Numbered from the stretch's first letter, positions 10,345 to 22,323 are shown. The stretch is DNA of 64,000 nucleotides from Galeopsis tetrahit (GCA_963675135.1 OY776124.1:21636066-21700065), one strand, 5' to 3'. Notes: generated by a model from the letters alone, not told the origin. Numbers and translations: made by a program.

Positions 10345-11760
10345 AGTTAACCCACTCGGTTGACCGAGTCAAATCTGCTTTTAGGTCAGTTTCTGGACTT
10401 CCAACCCACTCGGTTGACCGAGTCAAACCACTCGGTTGACCGAGTCAACTTGATGATGCGCGAAAATTCAAGAATTTTAAAGGATTTCAAGGGCTTAAGT
10501 GCAAATTTCGTCTCAAACATTCTTCCAAGCTATAAATAGCTCCCCAAATCAGATTGTTGAGGGGTTTTGGCCTCACTTTCACACACTCAAACCCTAGATT
10601 ACTCTCTTAGGTAGATTTTTACATATTTTGCAAGTTTCATTCCATAGATTAATTTCAAATTTAGTATTTAGGTTGGGTTCTTGAAGATTTTGGCTACATT
10701 CACTTGTAATATTCTAGATTGTTGAAGAATCATCAAGGTGACTTCCACCCAAACTCTATTTTGTTATATTATTGATATTTTTATGTCTCTTGTTGTTTTA
10801 GCCATGGGTGTTTCATGAAACACCATGGACTAAACTTTTTATGCTTTGGGTGTTTGAAACCATGTGAATATTTAGTGTTAAAATTGTTTATGCTTTGATT
10901 ATTGTTGATATTTGGATTATTACTTCTCTTATTGGGTTTTATTGGTGCTTTGTGTATTAACTTCTATTAATCCATATTTTGAGGCATGTTTAGCGTAGAC
11001 GAGAGTTACATGAACATGTGTAAATTTATGTTGTGAGCTGTTGGTATACAAATGCGTTTATTATACTTTTAATTCGTCGAGAGAGAGTTAATCGTATTAG
11101 AACCCCCATTAAGAGACGTTAATTACTTGAATGGTTATTTTGGTAGTTGGTGAGGATTAGGAAGAGGTTTTATTACCGGGTTTGAGAACACCTTAGACGT
11201 AAGGCTATAGTACCCGAAGGGAAACAATTTTCATCCTAGCATTTTGATGCTCTTAGCAAGTCCAAATTGAAGCATAAAAGCGGTATAAATAATTCCACTC
11301 GATTTCACTAGGTAGAGAACACCCGAAGCATTCCCAGCTTTTGCACTTCTCCGAATTTAGATTCCTAGTTGTTCTTTACTTTAATTGTCATTTTCTCGTT
11401 TTCTTAGTTTAGTAGTTAATTTTACTTATTAGGATTGTGTTTAGTTTAATTTATTGTCTTTGAATTATTATTTAGCTTTAGTTTTGCATCCAGCTCCCGA
11501 AATCGTAGCTATATTAGTTATGACGACATACAACTCTAGGGATCCATTGCACTAGCCCACCTCCCGTGGTTCGATACTACTTGGTCGAAATACTTACATG
11601 CATACTACTACGATCCCTTATGCTTGAGGGGAAGTAGTTAGTCAAAACTTATTGCCTAAAATTCGTTCAAGTCATACACCAATGAATAATATTTTAAAAA
11701 ATATTTATCGTACCCCCAACTTAAAATTTCTGGGTCCGCCACTGCTATATCTCACCAATA
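10345..11760 (+). mobile_element. Probable LTR-like retroelement remnant with promoter
   Basis: Three near-identical ACTCGGTTGACCGAGTCAA blocks (about 10350-10447) precede CTATAAATAGCTCCCC with a TATA box near 10531. The 3' end (about 11500-11660) has CTCCCGTGGTTCGATACTAC-like sequence of the kind seen at the ends of some plant LTRs or leaders. Nothing codes for protein and I could not find a target duplication or exact ends. It could be a solo LTR of a Ty3-like family or another non-coding repeat. A phrase common in plant repeats (CTGGGTCCGCCACTG) follows at about 11730-11745. Confidence 0.35.
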
Positions 11761-12222
11761 TCAATATTTTCCGGTATTTTCCGATGTTCCTGAAAAAATC
11801 TCGTTCAAGTGAATATCCATATCGATAGGTCCAAAAATTCTATATAACGGCAAAATATCGACAATATATCCCGATTTTTTCGTTCATAGTCATAACTTCT
11901 ATATACATGCAGCTTTGTGTGAGAAATGAGGATGATAATGAGATTGATTAATAAAAGTTATAATGAAACTGATAATTACATTATTCATATATAGTTTAAT
12001 CTAATTTTGTAGTAGATGGATACAAAAAATAGTCTTTCGAAAAATAGTGAAACGATGGAGGAAAATTTATTATTGAAAGGGAGATAATTAATCATAATGA
12101 AGTATATAATGATTAACTATTTTATTCTAATTAACCACCCCATCCATCCACCCATCTTCATTTTGTTACATATCCATTCAACTTTTTTAATCACAACGCA
12201 CCTCAATATTCTACTATCTCCA
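11761..12222. other. No gene recognised
   Basis: AT-rich sequence between the LTR-like stretch and the hAT element. The last bases before the hAT target duplication (about 12209-12230) match 16662-16684. Confidence 0.5.
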
Positions 12223-12489
12223 TATATCACTAGAGCCGGCAATTTGGGCCCGACCCGATGGACCGACCCGGACAACCCGAAGCCTAGTATGGGTTGGGCT
12301 CTAAAATCATAGGCCCATATAAAACTGGGCCTATTTGGCCCGACCCGATAGACCCGTCATGCCTAATGGGCTAGGCTGATTTTGGCCCGACGACCCATGG
12401 GCAGCCCATTTGGCCCGATCAATATTTTTTTAAGGCAAATAAACAATTAAAATTATTACAAATTTACAATACTATATACTTAAATATTA

Positions 12490-12781
12490 CTCCCTTCGTC
12501 TAATTTTATTATGCCCACTTCTCTGGGCACGAGTTTTAATGAATATTGATTAGTTTATGTATAAAGTAGATAAGTTGGGGTATGATGGGATGTTGTGGGA
12601 TCCATTTATAGATAAAGTGATTGTTTATGAATAAAGTTAATGACAATTTGAGTAAATAAGTGATGGTTGGAGGGTGGAGATAAAATAGTGTGAATAGTAT
12701 TATTTCCAAAAAGGGAATGTGCATAATAAAATTGGACAACCAAAAAAGGAAAGTGAGAATAATAAAATTGGACGGAGGGAG
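12490..12781. mobile_element. Stowaway (Tc1/mariner) MITE nested in the hAT
   Basis: 292 bp with terminal inverted repeats CTCCCTTCGTCTAATTTTAT and CTCCCTCCGTCCAATTTTAT, flanked on both sides by TA (12488-12489, 12782-12783). Non-coding; the open minus frame across it (12739-12536) is fortuitous. Confidence 0.9.
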
Positions 12782-12872
12782 TATTATGTTTTTAATTTTA
12801 TTTTGACTTTAAAATTTGAACTTATGAATTGTTTATAATTCTATTTGAACTTGATATATAGTGTAATTTTAT

Positions 12873-14640
12873 GGGGATTTCACATAAAAGGTCATTTCAC
12901 CTAGTGTTTTTTTAAATAAAGACATGATTCAAAATAGTTTCAGAATAAGGACAAAATGGCACATAAATGTACCATCATGCCCTTAATACATAAAATTCGG
13001 AATTAATATGGAGAAATTCTTTAAATGTTTGAAATTTAAAGCTGACTCAATCAGCTCATTAATTCCAAGAATTACGCAATTAATTAAAACCAAATGTTTG
13101 AAATTAAAAGCTGACTCTATCAGCTCATTAATTCCAAGAATTACGCAATTAATTAAAACCTTCCTAAAATTAATTAACACCGGTCAGAAGAGCTTAATTT
13201 TGTGCAGAATTTTGGGGTTTTCCAATTTGTGAAGAAAGGAAACCGTGAAGTACGGAAGAAGACGAAGTGAGAAGTGAGAAGAACATTTTGCTCCCTAGAC
13301 CATGGTTGGAAAAGTAATATAAAAGCTAAATCTGCATAATAAAATGAGTAATGCAGAACAATGAAATCTAAAACTGCATAATAAAATGAATAATGCAGAA
13401 CAATGAAATCTAAAACTGCATAATAAAATGAATAATGCAGAAAAAATAGTACGGTGTCTTCATATTAGAATGTGATTATGAAAAAATACGTATACATATG
13501 CAAAATAAGATCTGCATTATCCCTTGACCAAACCAATAACAAATAATCATGAACTACATTTCAGCAACGCGCACGTAATCATCACAATTACACGAAAACA
13601 GAGCAAATTGAACCTAAATTAAAATCATCTCAAAAAATCCTAAATTCTTTGCAAATTATGTGTGTACGTGTGGAATTAAAAATCATACCCTTGGCAAAAC
13701 TCTTCATCTGACCCTTGGAATTAAAAGTTTCTACTATATCTCCGGCGGCTTCGCGTCCGTCATCCATAATGAAGAAATCGGTGAAGTTTGAATCCCCTAG
13801 GAATATAAAGAAACGATCGCGTGGAAAGTCTCTTGATCATGTGCAGTCGGTGAACTTCGGGCCAGGAAGTGGGCCATGAATGCCACGACCAATGCAAACC
13901 CTCGATTGCTTCCAATTCGGTGAAATCCATCGGCGAGTTAGGAGACGAACGAGATGCGTTTCATCAATTGATGAAACCTAATTGAGATTTGCGATCATGG
14001 GGATTTATGATATTTCAAAGTTAGGGGTTTAATTTATGATATTTTCTGATAATGGCCGGCCCGGCACCATGAAAGAAATCGGGAGTGGAAATAAGAGAAA
14101 AAGTCCAGTGTCTTGATCGCGTGATTAAAGGCTATACTTTTTCTAAATTAGATTCGGGCTTTCGACAGTTTGAAATTTGATTTTTAAAATTTTGAGTTTT
14201 GAAATCCTGATAAAAATGTATATGATTTAAACAGATTCTGAGGGACGATAAACTAGAAAAGAAGGCGATGCAATAAACTAGAAAAAATGCAGAACATGAT
14301 AAACAGATTCTGAGGGACGAGGAATTCTGAATTAAGGCGGTTTTTGGGAAATTAGGATTGCTTTAATTGAAAATTCGTATGAATCGTGCAGATTGCAAAC
14401 GAAATAAGGAAGGTGAGATTCTTATTTCCATATGCGTGATATTAAACAGAATGTTGGCGAAATATATGGAATGTATGACTTGTTCCATTATTATATAAAT
14501 TAAATAGTTATTCTTCAAATTTAAATGTAAGGGCATAAATGGTTATTTACACATGTTTTTGTCCTTTTTTAAAAAGATTATAAAAGTTGTCTTTATTTAA
14601 GAAGCTAGGTGTCTAAATGGCCTTTTTTATAAATTTTCTC
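12873..14640. mobile_element. Non-autonomous MULE nested in the hAT
   Basis: The ends are imperfect inverted repeats of about 110 bp (12873-12985 against 14527-14640), reading GGGGATTTCACATAAAAGGTC and, inverted, GAGAAAATTTATAAAAAAGGC. They are flanked by TAATTTTAT (12864-12872) and TAATTTTTT (14641-14649), an 8/9 match to a 9-bp Mutator-type duplication. There is no transposase. The interior holds a 69-bp tandem duplication (13023-13160), a 42-bp repeat of nearly three copies (13332-13450) and a less AT-rich stretch (13730-14100) of unknown origin. Confidence 0.7.
13332..13450. repeat. 42-bp direct repeat, about 2.8 copies
   Basis: CTGCATAATAAAATGA starts at 13332, 13374 and 13416, exactly 42 bp apart. 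It lies inside the nested MULE. Confidence 0.8.
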
Positions 14641-15043
14641 TAATTTTTTATACTAGTTATGTCCGTTTATAAAATATGTATAAAATATATATGAGAATGT
14701 GATCAATACATAATAATTTTATATATACAGAGTATAATTTTTGCTAGAAATATTTTTTTTATCTCATGGGGTGGAACTTGTTGTGTACATTAATGCAATA
14801 ATGGTTATGGTCGTTTATAAATTATGCGTAGTTACTAGTTAATATATAATTTTTGCAAGAAATATTTTTTTTTAAAAAAAAATTATGTAATGGGCTGGCC
14901 CGCTAGTCCAGATGGGTTATGTTGGGCTCCAATTTTATAGGCCCGACCAGTTCATGGACCGGCTCGGCCTAGCCCACGAACACCACTTGGCCTGATGGGC
15001 TAGGCTGGGCCGGACAGCCCGATTTGCCAGCTCTGTATATCAC

Positions 15044-15470
15044 CCATTCCGGCTTTTCACTTACTAGGCTATCACGCTCATCAATTGGAGTGAATTGGTA
15101 CGTACATAATTAATTCAGCTCATTAACTGAATAATTTAATACAAGTGGAGTTCCTTTTAACTTGAATTTTGAACTCAAGACATAAGAAAATTATGTTTTA
15201 TTTAAGATTTCGAATTTATAGAGCAATGAATAATTAATTTATATATATTAATTTCCTAATAAATTGAATTCTCTAGTAACCTCACAGCTTTATGTTGAAT
15301 TCTCTTTTGCATTTTCTAAATTTTCTCAAATTCTGATTGGTGCAATTATGATGGGGAGGTTCTATGTTTCTAACAGAAGAAATGGAAACTACAATTTCGA
15401 ACCTCTATAAATAGTTACAAATTTGTTTTTGAATTTTTAGATAAAAGAAACTCAAACAAACAAACAAATT
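15044..15470. other. No gene; continuation of the hAT target sequence
   Basis: The first ~90 bases after the hAT duplicate 16684-16750. The rest is AT-rich with no recognisable feature. Confidence 0.5.
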
Positions 15471-15479
15471 GTTTTAATG

Positions 15480-16660
15480 GTTACATGACCTAGTCCATGA
15501 TGCCAAAGCTCGAAAGACGCCTTCTTCGAAGCCGAATGTAAAGCTGCAATCATATATAATGGGTTTGCCCTATTTCAAAACATAAAGTTTCTGATTGTGC
15601 CTTCCCTGAGCCAAAGGCTCCTTTGTCGACTGACTCTAGATTACAAATGACTTAACAGTTAATAGAACCTGCACCAACTAGATAATCGATTGTCAACTTG
15701 CTAATAGACATCAAATTCTTTGTGAGATGTGGTACCACCAATACGTCCAATAAACGAACATTTAATTTGCTTGCACACGACACAACCAACATGAGTTATA
15801 GGGAAATAATTGTCTTTTGCGACGACAACATGATCCTTACAATGATACGACTTGACCACGTCCATAGTCGAAGAATGAGGAGTCATGTGTGTGGTAGCGC
15901 TTGTGTCAAGATACCAATCCGAGGCTTGAGATGGAGAAAGTGCACATTGTGTATCGAGGCATGATCAAGGTTAGCAGTCGACTGAGATGGTTGACTGTAA
16001 CGATCTAGACATCGATCTGCAAAATGCCAGCAGATCTAACAGGTCGGGACATAGGGTTTGTGGCGGAGAGCATCAGGTTAGGCACGATGATCGACGCCAT
16101 GACCAGATTTGCCATTGTCGTTAGAACCATATCCGTCACCAGTTCCGCGATTGGATTGCTTTGGACGTGAGTTAATGGAGGGAAAATGATTAGCAACGAA
16201 GGCCGGGGAGGCGACGACAGGAGCCTCCACCCATACATCGAGTAAATTGTTCAAAACTTAGGGTCTGGTGAATGATGTTGCGGAAAAGAGGCATGGAGAC
16301 ATAGCCATGCGAGTATCTGAAATCCCGTGAATTGAGTGCCGAGACCGCTTAAGAACCAGTGTGTTTTGTCGACCTCAGAGACTGCACGGCCAATTGATGC
16401 CAGTAGGTCGCATAAGGAGCGAAATTTCCAACCATAGGCCTCGACGGACAGGGAACCACTTCGAAGGCCGATCAATTAATTGGAAAGATAAGAGACAAAG
16501 GAATGAGCGAATGCAATCTCGAGCGCAAGCCAAGCAGCACGAGAGGTGACGCAACAAATCCCTTTAGATAGGGCTTATTCGAAGACATAGAAGAGAAGTA
16601 GACTTAGGATCTTTTGATCCTATTCGAACTAGGATGTATGTGCTGGATTCAGAGCTTGAT
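15480..16660 (-). pseudogene. Ty1/copia gag-protease fragment, antisense and decayed
   Basis: Read on the minus strand from about 16600 down. A gag (UBN2-type) piece has FRSLCDLLASIGRAVSEVDK followed by HWFLSGLGTQF. Further down comes a protease-region piece with DTSATTHMTPHSS, a degraded D-S/T-G-A aspartic protease site, then LLDVLVVPHLTKNLMSISKL, typical just after copia protease. Frames change repeatedly and stops are frequent. Integrase, RT and RNase H are absent. No LTR is visible beside it. It is a different family from the sense copia relic just downstream. Confidence 0.75.
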
Positions 16661-16661
16661 T

Positions 16662-16755
16662 CTACTATCTCCATATATCACTCATTCCGGCCTTTCACTT
16701 ACTAGGCTATGACGTTCATCAATTGGAGTGAATTAATTCGACTCATTAATTTAAC
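16662..16755. repeat. Empty-site paralogue of the hAT target
   Basis: ATTCTACTATCTCCATATATCAC continues directly into TCATTCCGGCCTTTCACTTACTAGGC. The same sequence at 12209 is interrupted after TATATCAC by the 2.8 kb hAT and resumes at 15036. This copy keeps a single TATATCAC and so records the pre-insertion state. What the duplicated ~95-bp sequence belongs to is unknown. Confidence 0.85.
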
Positions 16756-16869
16756 AATTTAATCAAGACCAATAATGTATTAGGAATATATTAATAAATA
16801 TTGTCTTGTCCATATTCATTCATATATTCTCTCTTGTGTAGGCCCACTCCCGCTGCTCCATTTGCCACC

Positions 16870-19690
16870 ATGACTACTCCAGCAACTCAGAATGCTTCCC
16901 TCATCACCTTCAAAGGTTTAGCTCAGACTCTGCTGAAACTCACCTCCACTAACTATGGAGTTTGGTCCTTCCAGCTAAGACTCCTCCTCACTGGCCATGA
17001 CCTTTATGGTTATGTCTCGGGCTCGCATCCTTGCCCACCGCCGACACTCCCAGCTGCCGACGGCACCACCTCTGCCTCACCAAATCCTGAACACTTTATC
17101 TGGGTGCGTCAGGACCATTTAATTTTCTCAGCCATTGTCGGCTCCATGTCTCCCTCACTCATCCCTTTCATTGCGTCGGCGAAAACTTCTTATGAAGCAT
17201 GGTCGATGCTTGAAAGCATGTTCAACAAACCATCTAGAGGTCGCATCCTCGCCCTCAAGAAAAAATTCATCGGCTTGTTCAAGGGAACTAGCTCGATCTT
17301 TGACTTTCTTATGGATGTTCGCTCAGTTGTCGACGAACTTTCCCTACTCGGCGTTGCATCTGATATCGAGGATGTCACCCTCAAAGTCCTAACCAGCCTT
17401 GACGATTCTTATCGTGATATCTCCAATGCCATCCAAGCCCGCGAGCACCCCATCTCCTTTGCTGAACTGTGCGACAAACTTCTAAGCGGCGAGGCTCAAA
17501 TTACCTCCTTGCGTCCTGATTCCAGGCCTCGTTCTCTTGATGCTCGTCCTCGCTAATCTGCACAGAGACCGTATCTTGGCAACTGTCAATACTGCCGAGC
17601 ACCAGGCCATACTGCTCGCACATGTCCAGAAATTCCATCGGTAACCCCCAAATTCCCTCCTCCAGGTTAGCATCGACCACTATCTCCAGGCAGCCTTGCT
17701 CCACCAGCTTCTCGACATCGCAGGTCTGATGCTCGCCCTGCCTACTCTGCACACTCAGCCTCCTCGTCTCATCCTGCCGAGCACTGGATACTAGATTCCG
17801 GGGCCTCCCATCATATCACCAGCAACCTCGCCAATCTATCCCTCCACTTGCCCTTCGATGGGGCTGATAATGTTGAAATTGGTGACGGTAAAGGTTTACA
17901 TATATCACACACTGGCTCCATGTGTTTCGATCACCTCACTTCTCTTAAACTTTTGAATGTTCTGGTCGTCCCACTTATCTCGAAAAACCTAATATCAGTT
18001 TCCAGTCTCTATCGTGACAATAATGTTGACATTATCTTTGGCCAATCGTCTTTTCAGGTGCGAGACGGTCACTCGGGGAGCATTCTCCTCGTTGGGAGTA
18101 GTGTTAATAATCTATACGTATGGCCGACACCTATCTCCATAAACTCCCCAAAGGCTCTCATCACTCAACTCACAACCACCACCTGGCATGCTCGTCTTGG
18201 TCACCCATCCACAAAAATCCTCTCTCATACTTTATCTAAGTTTAATTTATCTACTGCGCCTTCCAAACACTTCAATTGTAATTCTTGCTCTTGCATCAAA
18301 AGTCACAAACTTTCCTTTTATGATTCTAGCATTGTTTCGACTAAACCTCTTGATGTAATTTTCTTCTATGGCTGGTCATCTCCTGTCTTATCTTCTGAGA
18401 ATTTCAAATACTATGTCATATTTGTCGACCACTTTAGCAAATACATATGGGTCTACCCCCTAAAAAGGAAATCAAATGTTCTACAAACATTTACCACATT
18501 CAAAATCCCCGTTGAAAACTATCACCAAAACAAAATTAAAACCCTCTATTCTGATAATGGCGGAGAATTCATTGCTCTTCGCCCCTTCCTACAAACCTAT
18601 GGTATCTCTCACCTTACCAGTCCGCCTCATACTCCTGAACACAATGGCATGTCTGAAAGACGTCATCGCCTTGTGGTCGACACTGCCTTAGCCCTTCTCC
18701 ACCATGCCTCCATGCCCCTTACATACTGGTCGTATGTTGTCTGTTCGGCTGCCTACGTCATAAATCAACTTCCCAAAGTTAATCTCAACATGGTCTCCTC
18801 CTATCAACAACTCTTTGCTCGCTCTCCCAATCTATCCAGACTTCGTGTCTTTGGCTATCTTTGTTATCCCTGGCTTCGCCCCTACACCACTCACAAACTT
18901 GATCCTCGATCCATTCATTGTGTGTTTGTTGGGTACTCTCTCACTCAAAGTGCCTATCTCTGCCTTGATCCCTCTACTCTTCGCATCTACACCTCGCGCC
19001 ATGTTCAATTTGTCGAACACACTTTCCCCTTTTCCAAAGAACCACTTCGCACACCTACATCACCTGACATTGCGACCACCAGCCCACCCCCTTCTGATCT
19101 CCTTAGCTTACCTTTTGTCATACCCACTACACCTCCTCGTCCAGTTTCACAAATCACTCCTCCAATTCTAACCCCCATCCTAGTGCCGACCACTACTCAC
19201 CCTGCCGACCATCATCCAATCGACCCATCACCTATACTTCAGCCGACCACATCCACAACCAACTCGCTGCCGACCACTACCGCTTCCAGCACCCCCGTGT
19301 CGCCTAATGCTCCCCTATGACCTCCTGCATCTCGCATGATCACTCGGTCTCAAAACCAGGTGTTCAAGCCGAATCCAAGGTATGGATCACATCAATCCTC
19401 GTCTCTGACGTTGAACCCAGTTGTATTTCCCAGGCCCTAAAAGTTGAACGTTGGCGCGAAGCCATGTCTACTGAATTTGACGCTCTTCTCCGAAATGGAA
19501 CATGGGACTTGGTGCCCCCTAAGACCTCACAAAACAGTGTTGGCTCCAAGTGGGTGTTTCGCATCAAGCGAAAACCAGATGGCTCCTTGGACAAGTACAA
19601 AGCTCGCCTGGTCGCCAAAGGTTTCCACCAACGCCCAGGTGTTGACTTCACTGAAACTTTCAGCCCCGTTGTAAAACCTGCTACTGTGAC
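16870..19690 (+). pseudogene. Ty1/copia gag-pol pseudogene, truncated in RT
   Basis: One frame starts at ATG 16870. Gag has a UBN2-type LTSTNYGVWSFQLRLLL motif, and a CCHC knuckle (CQYCRAPGHTARTC) lies just beyond an in-frame TAA at 17554. A TAG follows about 115 bases later. The protease site is DSGASHHIT. The pre-integrase H-H...C-C module and integrase core follow (SDNGGEF; PEHNGMSERR). The first integrase Asp appears lost (FFYGW where S-D-V-W is usual). A TGA at 19318 and a frameshift precede the RT start (WVFRIKRKPDGSLDKYKARL). Homology stops at about 19690 after FSPVVKPATV, so the YVDD active site and RNase H are missing. Domain wording is closest to the Ale/Retrofit group. No LTRs were found. 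Confidence 0.85.
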
Positions 19691-19721
19691 TAATATAAAT
19701 TGGGGAGTGAAGTCAACTTGA

Positions 19722-20468
19722 GGAGGGTTAAATAACCGTGACCAATTATAAAATAAAAAATTGATAAATTGAAATCTGAAATTAAGAGGTATAGGTGTAT
19801 GGAAGAATTTGTCTAAAATAATCATCAATACTTTTATCTAATTTCAAATTTGAGAAAATATATTTAAATAGATTTTTTTATTATATATATATATCAAACA
19901 TACATAATTAAAGACTAAAAAAAATCTTATACCAACAAATGCATGGAATGTGATTATAATTGAAATTAAAACTAGGAAAGTCATAAAAAATACGCATGAC
20001 GATTATCAATCCTTTACGTTAGGATTAAAAGCTTTCGATTATATGTAAATGTGAATCGTTTTCACCGAGCTCACGAACACCTGCAAAAGCACGCTGGAGA
20101 GATCTCCGATGCGGGGACTCTGACGCTCAAGTTAGATGGAGATCTCAAATAATCAAGGAGTGGAGCAATTCGAATCAATGGAAAGCTCCTCAAAACAATT
20201 CAATTTCAGGTGTTCTAGGGTTCAATTTTAATTGTATTAAGTCACCGGAGAATATATGAAGCTATCTTCTCTGATCAAATGATGTATATGTGTGTTTTAT
20301 ACCTGTAAGTTCGTAAGTAAGTGATTAGATATGCTATAAATCAGATAATAATGTTGAAATCCGGGAAAATGTTATTTTTTTTCCCTTTTTTCTTAACTGT
20401 TTCAGCCCTAGACTTAATTGAGTGGACACAAGCGTGACTCAAATATTTTGCTCATATATGAAATATTA
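19722..20468. other. No gene recognised
   Basis: AT-rich. A short moderate-GC stretch at 20060-20200 resembles repeat-derived leader sequence found in plant genomes but has no frame and no ends that I can define. Confidence 0.45.
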
Positions 20469-20469
20469 T

Positions 20470-20768
20470 ATTCACTCCGTCTTAGAATTACTTGGGCACT
20501 TCCAATATAAAATTAACCTATAAAATTAACACCTCCACAACATTAATTAATTTTTAAAATTGCACTCATTTTAATGCGCCACATTTTACCATACACTTCA
20601 GTAAATTTCATTCACATCCCATTAAATCATATAAAATACTCCTTATTTACTTGACTTCACATCCACTAAATTCTGCTTCTTGCGTCTTAGGATAAGTGCC
20701 ACGTTTTACCATTTAGAGCGTCTCAAACTATGTTAGATGAGACACTCAGTTTGGAACGAAGGAAATAT
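20470..20768. mobile_element. Degenerate Stowaway-like MITE
   Basis: About 300 bp. The left end TTCACTCCGTCTTAGAATTA and the inverted right end TTCCTTCGTTCCAAACTGA resemble the CTCCCTCCGTCCC Stowaway terminus, with TA/TAT next to both. Ends are approximate. Confidence 0.55.
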
Positions 20769-20934
20769 TTTTTTTTTTTAAAGTACAACGGTCTTTGTGA
20801 TTGTAAAATAACTGAGAATCTACTAAGACTACATTTATCCACACCTTCCCCAACATTTTAATAAATAATTAATTTTTCTCTCCTCCAGATACACACCCTA
20901 CTACTTTCTCATTTTTCATACTTTATCAACAATT

Positions 20935-21672
20935 AGGGGTGGAGAAATATAGTGAAATTTCGGTATACTGAGCTTATCGTACCCAAAAAATATCGAAATT
21001 ATCGATATTTTCGGTATACCGAAATTTACTGTACGGTATGATATTGTACCAAAATTTTCAGTATGATATCGGTATGAAAAATGGTCATACCATATACTGA
21101 AAATTTTGATAAGTTTGGTATACCGCAAAAATATCGATAATTTCGGTATACCGAATACCAAAACATTAATAAAATAATTTTTTTATAATATAATTTTTTT
21201 TAATTACATTATATACCCTCCCCTTTCCCCTTTCCATGACTCGAACCCATGACTTCGGGCTTAGGTAGTGGTGCTCACATTATTAATTAAATAAATAAAA
21301 CTTAAACAAATGATAAAAATCTTAGGTATGATTCGGTAAATCAATATTTCGATATGATTCGATATACCGACATTTCAGTATGATTTAGTATAAAAGGTAT
21401 GCAATAGTATATCAATATTTCGATATGATTCGGTATACCGACATTTCGGTATGATTCGGTATACCGATATTTCAGTATGATTTGGTATGTACCGAAAATT
21501 TGGTATGATACGACATACCGAATTTTCGGTACGACATTCGGTATGAGAGTTTTCATACTGAAATTTTCGGTATGATAACGGTATCAATATTTTCAATATT
21601 GAAATTTTCGGTATGATATCAGTATGGTACAATATGGTACGTTATGGTTTGGTGCACCGTACTAAACCACCC
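20935..21672. mobile_element. Element built of TTCGGTATACCGAAA palindromes
   Basis: More than a dozen imperfect copies of a TTCGGTATACCGAAAT-type palindrome fill 20955-21665 in both orientations. The block is bounded by AGGGGTGG on the left and CCACCC on the right, a terminal inverted repeat style common to plant hAT-like non-autonomous elements. Possible duplicated flanks (TTATCAAC / TTATCAAT) are imperfect and not flush with the repeats, so class is uncertain. A non-repetitive insert (about 21175-21320) interrupts it. Open minus frames here simply read the palindromes. Confidence 0.55.
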
Positions 21673-21699
21673 TTATCAATGCAACCTTCAAATATATTA

Positions 21700-21939
21700 C
21701 TCCCTCGGTCCCAGGATAATTTGCACGATTTTACCGACACAATTTTTAAGAAAAGAAGATTTAGTGGTTGGTGATGTAAGATAAGTGAGGGGTATTTTAG
21801 GTGATTTGATGAGGTGTAAAGTAAAATGTATGTACAAAAGAAGTGACAATTTTGAAAATAAAACGATGTTGGGAGAGTATTAATTTATGAGGTATTCCTC
21901 AATAAGAAAAATGTGCAAATAATCATGGGACAAATAGAG
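21700..21939. mobile_element. Stowaway MITE (240 bp)
   Basis: The left end CTCCCTCGGTCCCAGGATAA and the inverted right end CTCTATTTGTCCCATGATTA are flanked by TA on each side (21698-21699, 21940-21941). Both arms continue with ATTTGCAC. Non-coding. Confidence 0.85.
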
Positions 21940-21941
21940 TA

Positions 21942-22323
21942 TTTTTTAATTATATATTACCAATTATCAATTTTTATTTGCCATATTTAAAAGATATAAG
22001 AAATCTATTAAATTATTTGAGATTAATAATTAATAATTTATAATAAAAACGCATTTTATCATACAATTACATTAAACTATAATCTCAATAATAAAATTAA
22101 ATTACGAGAGTTGAAAATTTGGATTTTGAAAAATAATTTGAATATAGAAAGTAATAGAAAAAAAATTTGGAGAAAGAAAATTGAAAAATAATATAAATAA
22201 TTTGAAATTTTGATACAAAATCTATAAATATTGATCTTTATTTATAGACAATTTTTTTTAATTTTAATATAAAAAATATATCTTTTTATTAATAATATTA
22301 TAAAACTAAAATTATAAAATTTA
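21942..22323. other. No gene recognised
   Basis: Extremely AT-rich sequence between the Stowaway MITE and the MULE target duplication. Confidence 0.5.

Larger units (their letters stand above)
12231..15035. mobile_element. Non-autonomous hAT element with 8-bp TSD
   Basis: The left end TAGAGCCGGCAATTTGGGC and the inverted right end CAGAGCTGGCAAATCGGGC form imperfect terminal inverted repeats. Both sides carry the exact 8-bp duplication TATATCAC (12223-12230 and 15036-15043), diagnostic of hAT insertion. Subterminal GGCCCGACCCGA-type GC-rich motifs lie inside both ends. There is no transposase frame. Nested insertions (Stowaway 12490-12781, MULE 12873-14640) make up about 2.06 kb, so the original hAT was only about 0.73 kb. 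An unoccupied copy of the target lies at 16662-16750. Confidence 0.9.

Noticed and set aside
16005..16557. Separate small genes on both strands
   Set aside because: The minus frames are pieces of one decayed copia gag-protease region; the plus frames are their shadows.
20916..21632. Tyr/Ile-rich minus-strand proteins
   Set aside because: They are translations of the TTCGGTATACCGAAA palindrome repeats.
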